From assembly GCA_937911745.1 (NCBI GenBank), contig CALDPX010000015.1:1-5078 (forward strand): a stretch of 5,078 nt of DNA. Direction: 5' to 3'. Below the pieces are notes generated by a model. It made no database searches and had not been told where the DNA came from. It saw only the letters and a list, made by a program, of their open reading frames with translations. Source of the stretch: an uncultured Alistipes sp. (GTDB taxonomy: Bacteria > Bacteroidota > Bacteroidia > Bacteroidales > Rikenellaceae). Positions 1-5,078 of this stretch are shown one piece after another (positions within the stretch are counted from its first letter, which is position 1; every line of letters begins with the position of its first letter). Made by a program: the position numbers and the translations under genes.

Positions 1-1
1 C

Positions 2-133
2 CGTGAGATTCGCATCGGCAGACAGAATCCGCAGTATTATGAGGTTATCGAGGGCTTGCAACCCGGCGAAAAAGTTATAACTTCGTCGTATGATAACTTT
101 GGCGAAAACGAGGTGCTTATCCTCAATAAATAA
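2..133 (+). CDS. C-terminal end of an efflux periplasmic adaptor (HlyD/MacA-type membrane-fusion protein), 5'-partial
   Basis: Reading from position 2 gives 43 uninterrupted codons ending in TAA at 131-133; the rest of the gene lies before the window. The visible peptide has the pattern of the last beta-rich (membrane-proximal) domain of RND/MacA-type adaptors: a strand with IRIGRQNPQYYEV, then the characteristic turn EGLQPGEKVITSSYDNFGE, then a short hydrophobic strand ending VLILNK. 'G-L-x-P-G-E-K-V-I' is the usual C-terminal signature of this family. Such proteins are anchored in the inner membrane and form a periplasmic tube linking an inner-membrane transporter to an outer-membrane channel. 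The gene lies 37 bp upstream of two ABC permeases on the same strand, so it is probably the adaptor for that transporter. Assignment to the family is firm; the exact subfamily cannot be judged from 43 residues. Confidence 0.85.
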   Translation, partial: REIRIGRQNPQYYEVIEGLQPGEKVITSSYDNFGENEVLILNK

Positions 134-139
134 TTTTGC

Positions 140-163
140 ATTTTGAATTCTAAATTTTGAATT
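140..163. repeat. 10-bp direct repeat in the adaptor-permease spacer
   Basis: The sequence ATTTTGAATT occurs twice, at 140-149 and 154-163, with a 14-bp period. The 37-bp spacer at 134-170 is almost entirely A/T. The second copy lies within a 12-mer (153-164) whose exact reverse complement is at 5000-5011, in the spacer after the second permease. A weak 5-bp inverted repeat (AATTC at 146-150, GAATT at 159-163) overlaps it, but it is too A/T-rich to be a credible terminator. The repeat is directly visible; any function is unknown. Confidence 0.6.
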
Positions 164-170
164 TATTGTT

Positions 171-2609
171 ATGTATATTCGTAATTTTCTAACCCTACTT
201 CGCCGTTACACCACATCGTCGGTGCTAAACATTGTGGGTATGGCAGTGGCCTTTGCAGCGGTATATCTTATCGCCGTGCAGGTAAAGTTTGACCTATCGT
301 ACAACCGTGTCATCAAGAACTCGGAGCGCATCTATCGCTTGGAACACCCATCGTGGTCAGAAGAGGGTCGCTGGGAATGGTATTGGAATCGACGCATCCC
401 TATGGAGATGTGTGCCGTATGCCCTGAAGTGGAGACTTCCGGTGCGATTGATGTAAAAGGTGGTTATGGCAATTCGCAATACCAAAATGAATACTCCGCA
501 AAGCGCAACTCTACGATTGATAATTTCAACATCAGCGTCTGTGGCACAGAACTTAATGGTTTGGCAGTATTCCCCTTCGAGTTTATAGGAGGAGGTATCG
601 ACGAGGAGTTCAAGGCTAACTATGGTATGATTATCTCGGAGAGTGTAGCCAAGCGTTGTAACCTGAAAGTTGGCGACAGAATTAACTATGGTCGTGGTGC
701 TGTAAATCAGGCACAGCGCATCATCTCGGGTATTTACAAGGATTTTCCACAGCCCTCAACAATGGCATATAGCGAAGGTTATGTGATTATGTCCGAATAT
801 GGTCCAGAAGACGAGCATAACTGGGGTATTTCCTACTATGTGTTACTTCGTGAGGGTGCTTCTCGCGAGGAGGCAGAGCAGCGAATGCTTGACTATGTTA
901 TAAACGACTGCGAGAAACGTGGTTTTTCAGAGGAAGAGAAAAAAGAGCAACTTAAACTTATCACCCCTCGACTGACTCCAATTGCAGACCTATACTTCGC
1001 TGATGACACCGAGCCGGAGTGGTATCATGGCAGTCGCACAACAACCTATACGCTTATCGCTATTGCAGTGTTGATTCTCGTTATCTCGTTTATCAATTTT
1101 GTAAACTTCTTCTTTGCGTTGATACCGAGCCGAATCCGCGCGGTGAATAACTACAAGATTTTCGGTGCTCCAACTGCGAAATTACGCCTGAACTTCTTGT
1201 TCGAGACCATTGGCCTGATTCTCATATCATTATTTGGCGCAGCAGTTATTGTAGTGCTCTTTGGTGATACGCCACTCAAAGAGTATATCTCAACTTCGGT
1301 TGCGATCGACGATAATTGGTCGTTGGCAGGTGTAATGGCATTGTGTGTTGTACTGCTTGGAGTGGTGGTATCGCTCTATCCAGCGTGGTATATTACCAAG
1401 TTCTCACCGGCATTTGTAATTAAGGGTGACTTCTCGGCATCAAAGTCCGGTCGCATATTGCGATATACGCTTGTGGGCATACAATATACTATCTCCATTG
1501 CGCTGATTATTTGCTCACTCTTTATCTATCGTCAGCATCATTATATGCTAACCAAGGATATGGGCTTCGACAAAGAGAATCTATTGGTGGCCACATTGCC
1601 TTATGAGGCGGTAAATGGTCAGTGGACTCAAGTATTGGATTACACAAGGCGCGATGCACTCATCGACCGCTTGAAGCAGAACCCTCAAATCAAGGATATA
1701 GCAATGAGTCGTGGTCCGCTGACGCAGGGGGCTATGGCATGGACACGCGAGCTACCAGATGGTACAAGACAAGAGTTTCAGGTTCATGTAGTGTCGCATA
1801 ACTTCTTGCAGGTAATGGGTATTGATATTATCGATGGTCGTGACTTTATGCCATCCGATGAACTTGCCGAAACTGGTGCGTTGATATTTAATGAAACAGC
1901 AGCAAAAGAGTTTGAGATAACCGCAGAGTCTGCTATTGATGGACATATAAGCGGAGCAAAAACACCGGTTGTTGGTATCAGCAAGGATTTCAACTTCAAG
2001 TCGGCACGCTACGAAGTCAGACCTTTTTCGTTCCTTATTTATGGTAAGTATGGTTTCGATTTGCCGCGTGTAGCCTATATCCGCACGGTGGCAGGCGCTG
2101 ACATTGCCGAGGTAAGAAAATTCATTACCGAAACGGTGTTGGATATTTCGCCTAATAGCGACCCTGAGAAGGTTGATGTAAAATTCTTCGACAACGAGTT
2201 GGAGTTGGTTTATCAGCGCGAGGACAAACTCTCGACACTCGTTACCCTGTTCTCGTTCCTTTCGATTGTGATTTCGATTATCGGAGTGTTTGGCTTGGTA
2301 CTCTTCGAGACGCAGTATCGCCGCCGCGAGATTGGTATTCGCCGCGTACACGGTGCATCGGTTGGCGAGATACTCAGCCTCTTCAACCGCAAGTACCTCT
2401 ACATTGTGGCAATCTGCTCGGCAGTGGCTATCCCCGTAAGCTACTACATCATTGACCAATGGATGCAGCAGTATGTCTATCGTACACCGATGTCGTGGTG
2501 GGTATATGCCTTGGCGGTCGCCATTATCCTCGCTATCACGGTCGTAACGGTAACCCTGCGCTCGGTGAAGGCTGCCACGGAGAACCCGACCGAGTCGATT
2601 ATGAGATAA
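171..2609 (+). CDS. ABC transporter permease, duplicated MacB_PCD/FtsX type (permease 1)
   Basis: This 812-aa inner-membrane protein is the transmembrane part of a MacB-like ABC exporter. Hydrophobicity read by eye gives eight helices: about 17-37, 292-318, 343-366, 383-407, 431-453, 688-712, 742-762 and 775-797. Residues ~38-290 and ~454-687 are large periplasmic domains of the MacB_PCD kind; the second contains the family pattern FLQVMGIDIIDGRDF (545-559). Each three-helix block is an FtsX domain. The coupling-helix motif is clear in the second half (RRREIGIRRVHGAS, 717-730) but weakened in the first (321-334). Both halves end in the familiar tail: SPAFVIKGDF (412-421) and ENPTESIM (804-811). 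The ATG at 171 is chosen because it gives a basic N-terminus directly before TM1; no Shine-Dalgarno precedes it, as is usual in Bacteroidota. Length matches the phylum's duplicated permeases. The gene is A/T-richer than its neighbour until about 2200. Periplasmic domain 1 has a CxxC (C81, C84). The substrate is unknown. Confidence 0.93.
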   Translation: MYIRNFLTLLRRYTTSSVLNIVGMAVAFAAVYLIAVQVKFDLSYNRVIKNSERIYRLEHPSWSEEGRWEWYWNRRIPMEMCAVCPEVETSGAIDVKGGYGNSQYQNEYSAKRNSTIDNFNISVCGTELNGLAVFPFEFIGGGIDEEFKANYGMIISESVAKRCNLKVGDRINYGRGAVNQAQRIISGIYKDFPQPSTMAYSEGYVIMSEYGPEDEHNWGISYYVLLREGASREEAEQRMLDYVINDCEKRGFSEEEKKEQLKLITPRLTPIADLYFADDTEPEWYHGSRTTTYTLIAIAVLILVISFINFVNFFFALIPSRIRAVNNYKIFGAPTAKLRLNFLFETIGLILISLFGAAVIVVLFGDTPLKEYISTSVAIDDNWSLAGVMALCVVLLGVVVSLYPAWYITKFSPAFVIKGDFSASKSGRILRYTLVGIQYTISIALIICSLFIYRQHHYMLTKDMGFDKENLLVATLPYEAVNGQWTQVLDYTRRDALIDRLKQNPQIKDIAMSRGPLTQGAMAWTRELPDGTRQEFQVHVVSHNFLQVMGIDIIDGRDFMPSDELAETGALIFNETAAKEFEITAESAIDGHISGAKTPVVGISKDFNFKSARYEVRPFSFLIYGKYGFDLPRVAYIRTVAGADIAEVRKFITETVLDISPNSDPEKVDVKFFDNELELVYQREDKLSTLVTLFSFLSIVISIIGVFGLVLFETQYRRREIGIRRVHGASVGEILSLFNRKYLYIVAICSAVAIPVSYYIIDQWMQQYVYRTPMSWWVYALAVAIILAITVVTVTLRSVKAATENPTESIMR

Positions 2610-2615
2610 ACGAAC

Positions 2616-2626
2616 AATTCAAGATT
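2616..2626. repeat. Spacer motif AATTCAAGATT, one mismatch from the copy at 5001-5011
   Basis: The 24-bp gap between the two permease genes (2610-2633) contains AATTCAAGATT, which differs at one base from AATTCAAAATT at 5001-5011 and from the reverse complement of 153-163. It ends 7 bp before the ATG of permease 2. Given the motif's length and low complexity, chance is a real alternative. The gap has no Shine-Dalgarno and no terminator-like hairpin, which fits co-transcription of the two permeases. Confidence 0.35.
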
Positions 2627-2633
2627 CGATACC

Positions 2634-4991
2634 ATGTTCCGATTTTTTGATTTTCGCGCCTACTTTACCTTTTTAGGGCGCAACAAAGGCTACACGGCCA
2701 TCAACTTTTTCGGCTTATCATTGGCCTTGGCTATGATTTTGCTGATTTCGACCTATACGATTCGGTCGCTCTCGACGGATCGCTACCACGAGAAGATCGA
2801 CCGCATCCACATATTTACGAGTGGCGAGGAGACCTATTCGGCCTACTTCCTCTCGAAGCATCTGCGTGACCGCTTCCCCGAGGTGGAGGCGGGGACGATT
2901 CTCGCCGCCGATGCGGGCAATGTGTGGATCGGCTCAAACCGCGACCAATTCAGCGTGCAGATGCTGATGGCCGACTCGTCGGTCTTCAACATCTTCTCGC
3001 TCGAGATGGTGGAAGGAAGCGAAGAGGAGTTCGCCACCGGACACTACCGCAAAGTGATCGTTTCGGAGCGATTTGCCCGTCAGCTGGTGGGCGATAGCGG
3101 CCTTTCGGTCATCGGTCAGCCCCTGCTCTTTCAAGACCCCACAGCGGTTGCCGAGCAGGAGGTTTGGACCATCTGCGGCGTGATGCGCGACATCGAGCAC
3201 TCAACCATCCCTGCCTGCGATATTATGGTGCGTGCCGAGCTGTTGCCCTTGACGAACTCGGCACACAACGAGCACATGGACAATGCCGGTGCCGGTATGA
3301 GCTGCCTGCTGCTTGCTCCGAATGTCGATGTGGAGGCATTGGAGGCGAAGATGCTCGAGGCGTGCAAAGAGTTCTATTGGGTCTATCGTGAGGGGCACTA
3401 CGACAAGGTCAAGCTGCTGCCCTTTGCCGACCACTACTTTACGCAGATGAAGTCCTCGCCGGAGTTCAACAAGGGCAACCGCGATTTTGTGTTGGTGCTC
3501 TTTTCGGTGGCGTTCGTTCTGCTGCTCTTTGCGCTTATCAATTACATCAACCTCACGATGGCGCAGACCGGACTGCGTGCCAAGGAGATGGCCACGCGCC
3601 GCCTGTTGGGTGCTTCGAAAAGCGAGGTGATGATGCGCATGATTGGCGAGGCGGTCTTGTTCGCCCTCCTCTCGGCCTTTGTGGCGTTGTGCCTGGCCGA
3701 GTGGGCTACGCCGTTGGCGTGTCGCTTGTTGGCTTACGACTACACCATTTGGAGCGAGATGAACTTCGGTTATGTGGCCATCGCCTTGGGCTGCGTGCTC
3801 GCTATCGGTGTCGTGTCGGGATTGCTGCCCGCCTGGTCGATCTCGACCTACAAACCGATTGATGTGGTGAAAGGGGCTTTCCGCACCCGCTCGAAGATGC
3901 TCTACGGCCGCATCTTCATCGCCCTGCAACACACCATTACGGTCATTATGCTCGTGGCGGCAGGTACGATCTACCTCCAAATCCGCCACCAGATCAATAT
4001 GCCGCTTGGCTACAACACGGAGGATATCTTCGTGGTCGATAATACCGATCTGTTCAGCAACCGCCAAGAGGTGAAACGCTTTGTCGAGGAGTTGAAGAAG
4101 CTGCCCTGCGTTGAGGCCGTCGGTGTCGGTAACGGAGTGCCGTTGGAGGGAACGAACAATATCACCTTCAAATCCATCTCCTTTCAGCAGATTCGGGGCG
4201 ACTCGGCCTATTTCGACATCTTGGGACTGCGCATCAAGACCCCGAGCAACTCCGCCGAGGAGGCGTGGGGTGTGACGGAGTTGGCCTTCCGCACGTTAGG
4301 CGTGGACGAGAGCGTCAAGCGACTCGAATTTGACGGCCAGAAGCTCCCCGTGGGCGACATCTACTACGATTTCCGCCTCTTCCACACCTACCGCGAACAG
4401 ACCCCTGCGCTTATCTATAATGCCGGTGAGTGGAACTTCGAGCGGAGTATGCCGTGGACGACCGTCATCCGCACGCACGGTAACCACACCGAGGCGGTGA
4501 AGGCGATTCGTGAAATGCTTGCAACGACTCACCCCCATATCCTGTGGAGCGACGAGTACAGCTGCTATCTGACCGACCGCATCAGTGAGCTTTTTGAGGA
4601 GCAGGTGCGCCTGCAACGGATTGTCACGATTTTCACCCTCCTGGCGGCCATCATTTCTGCCTTGGGTCTGCTGGCCATCAGCACCTATTACATCGGTCAG
4701 CGTCGGCAGGAGATCGCCATCCGCAAGGTGATGGGTGCCACCTCCGCAGAGATTGTCAAGCAGCTTGTGGAGTCGTTCCTGCGCATGGTGGCTGTCGGAG
4801 CGGTCGTAGCATTGCCGTTGGCGTGGTGGCTGATGAGTCGCTGGCTGCAGGACTACTCCTACCGTATCGAGATGCCCGTGTGGGTCTTCGTGGCAGCCGT
4901 AGTGGCGGTGTTGGTGTTTGCTCTCTTTACCGTGCTGTGGCAGAGCCGAAAAGCCGCCAACGAAAACCCCGTGGATTCGATTAAAGGCTAA
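2634..4991 (+). CDS. ABC transporter permease, duplicated MacB_PCD/FtsX type (permease 2)
   Basis: This 785-aa inner-membrane protein is paralogous to the gene before it and has the same plan. Helices read by eye lie at about 20-45, 284-309, 338-358, 378-402, 425-448, 662-686, 712-734 and 748-769, with periplasmic domains at ~46-283 and ~449-661. Coupling-helix motifs are well kept in both halves: RAKEMATRRLLGAS (315-328) and RQEIAIRKVMGAT (691-703). Half-ends are KPIDVVKGAF (407-416) and ENPVDSIKG (777-785). The C-terminus aligns by eye with permease 1 (W-[ML]-Q-x-Y-x-Y-R, then KAA-x-ENP). The second periplasmic domain is about 20 residues shorter than in permease 1; after YFDILGLRI (526-534) it lacks the usual GRxF step. 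The ATG at 2634, 24 bp after the upstream stop, gives an amphipathic aromatic/basic N-terminus before TM1. G/C content is near 55-57% in sampled lines, higher than most of permease 1. It likely acts with permease 1, the adaptor upstream and the ATPase downstream; the substrate is unknown. Confidence 0.93.
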   Translation: MFRFFDFRAYFTFLGRNKGYTAINFFGLSLALAMILLISTYTIRSLSTDRYHEKIDRIHIFTSGEETYSAYFLSKHLRDRFPEVEAGTILAADAGNVWIGSNRDQFSVQMLMADSSVFNIFSLEMVEGSEEEFATGHYRKVIVSERFARQLVGDSGLSVIGQPLLFQDPTAVAEQEVWTICGVMRDIEHSTIPACDIMVRAELLPLTNSAHNEHMDNAGAGMSCLLLAPNVDVEALEAKMLEACKEFYWVYREGHYDKVKLLPFADHYFTQMKSSPEFNKGNRDFVLVLFSVAFVLLLFALINYINLTMAQTGLRAKEMATRRLLGASKSEVMMRMIGEAVLFALLSAFVALCLAEWATPLACRLLAYDYTIWSEMNFGYVAIALGCVLAIGVVSGLLPAWSISTYKPIDVVKGAFRTRSKMLYGRIFIALQHTITVIMLVAAGTIYLQIRHQINMPLGYNTEDIFVVDNTDLFSNRQEVKRFVEELKKLPCVEAVGVGNGVPLEGTNNITFKSISFQQIRGDSAYFDILGLRIKTPSNSAEEAWGVTELAFRTLGVDESVKRLEFDGQKLPVGDIYYDFRLFHTYREQTPALIYNAGEWNFERSMPWTTVIRTHGNHTEAVKAIREMLATTHPHILWSDEYSCYLTDRISELFEEQVRLQRIVTIFTLLAAIISALGLLAISTYYIGQRRQEIAIRKVMGATSAEIVKQLVESFLRMVAVGAVVALPLAWWLMSRWLQDYSYRIEMPVWVFVAAVVAVLVFALFTVLWQSRKAANENPVDSIKG

Positions 4992-4999
4992 TAAATAAG

Positions 5000-5011
5000 A
5001 AATTCAAAATT
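5000..5011. repeat. 12-bp inverted copy of the upstream spacer motif
   Basis: AAATTCAAAATT at 5000-5011 is the exact reverse complement of 153-164, so the two permease genes are bracketed by short inverted copies of one A/T-rich word. It lies in the 46-bp spacer 4992-5037, which holds no G/C-rich hairpin or T-tract terminator and no Shine-Dalgarno. The match is exact, but the word is low in complexity, so its significance is uncertain. Confidence 0.5.
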
Positions 5012-5037
5012 ACAAACCACATAAAAAATTTACAGCT

Positions 5038-5078
5038 ATGTTAAAAGTAGAAAATTTACAGAAGAGTTTTTTCACCGA
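5038..5078 (+). CDS. N-terminus of an ABC transporter ATP-binding protein, 3'-partial
   Basis: Thirteen complete codons from the ATG at 5038 encode MLKVENLQKSFFT, and the frame is still open at the window edge. The pattern 'M-[LI]-x-V-E-N-L-x-K-x-[FY]' is the standard first beta strand of ABC ATPase subunits, including the MacB/LolD-like ones paired with FtsX-type permeases. The Walker A, signature and Walker B motifs would lie beyond the window and cannot be checked. It follows the second permease by 46 bp on the same strand, so it is probably the cytoplasmic motor of this exporter, encoded separately rather than fused to the permease as in MacB proper. The leader is A-rich with no Shine-Dalgarno. 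The family call rests on a short peptide plus context. Confidence 0.8.
   Translation, partial: MLKVENLQKSFFT

Noticed and set aside
131..138. TAATTTTG, matching the Bacteroidota -7 promoter consensus TAnnTTTG
   Set aside because: There is no TTTG or TTG element at the expected distance of about 20 bp upstream; the nearest TTTG (98-101) is too far. The match overlaps the adaptor's stop codon in A/T-rich DNA, and the short gap favours read-through transcription.
145..164. Possible hairpin or terminator in the first spacer
   Set aside because: The only stems are about 5 bp and all or nearly all A/T, with no G/C-rich stem followed by a T-tract. It is too weak to terminate transcription.
1752..2459. 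Antisense open frame (235 codons) opposite the 3' part of permease 1
   Set aside because: Low-complexity composition, no recognisable motif, and complete overlap with a strongly supported gene. It is a shadow of that gene.
2459..2650. 63-codon + strand frame overlapping the junction of the two permeases
   Set aside because: It is out of frame with both permeases, overlaps the conserved C-terminus of permease 1, and its peptide shows no family features.
3201..4067. Long antisense open frame (288 codons) opposite permease 2
   Set aside because: Its translation is rich in His, Arg and Gln, has no domain pattern, and lies entirely opposite a clear membrane-protein gene. G/C-rich codon use on the + strand removes stops from the opposite strand, which explains the length.
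4992..5037. Possible operon end or new promoter between permease 2 and the ATPase gene
   Set aside because: No terminator hairpin and no paired -33/-7 promoter elements are visible. The 46-bp gap and the functional link favour one transcript.

Overview
The window looks like part of a Bacteroidota chromosome, probably order Bacteroidales. An Alistipes-like genus would fit, but genus cannot be fixed from this sequence. The evidence is a pair of roughly 800-residue duplicated MacB/FtsX-type permeases of a kind abundant in this phylum, A/T-rich spacers with no Shine-Dalgarno sequence before any start codon, and protein ends typical of the phylum's efflux operons. All four genes lie on the + strand and coding density is about 98%.

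Layout: (1) positions 2-133 hold the last 43 codons of a periplasmic adaptor (membrane-fusion protein) of the MacA/RND type. (2) After a 37-bp A/T-rich spacer, 171-2609 encodes an 812-aa ABC transporter permease. (3) After a 24-bp spacer, 2634-4991 encodes a second, paralogous 785-aa permease. (4) After a 46-bp A/T-rich spacer, 5038 begins an ABC transporter ATP-binding protein, of which only 13 codons are in the window. No gap exceeds 50 bp. I see no tRNA, rRNA, CRISPR array, insertion sequence, or convincing promoter or terminator.

The four genes most likely form one operon for a MacAB-like, mechanotransmission-type (type VII) ABC export system. The cytoplasmic ATPase would drive permeases whose large periplasmic domains work with the adaptor, and probably with a TolC-like outer-membrane channel encoded elsewhere. 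Unlike classical MacB, the ATPase is a separate gene. Each permease is already an internal duplication (two MacB periplasmic-core plus FtsX units, about 8 membrane helices), so either could in principle supply both transmembrane halves alone. Why two are kept side by side is the main biological question. The substrate cannot be read from the sequence.

The most notable observations are a base-composition shift inside the first permease (A/T-richer upstream of about 2200, clearly G/C-richer after it and through the second permease), a short AATTCAAAAT-type motif in all three spacers, and uneven conservation of the coupling-helix motif between the halves of permease 1. I do not see an undescribed system here: this is a recognisable efflux-type operon with some evolutionary oddities.
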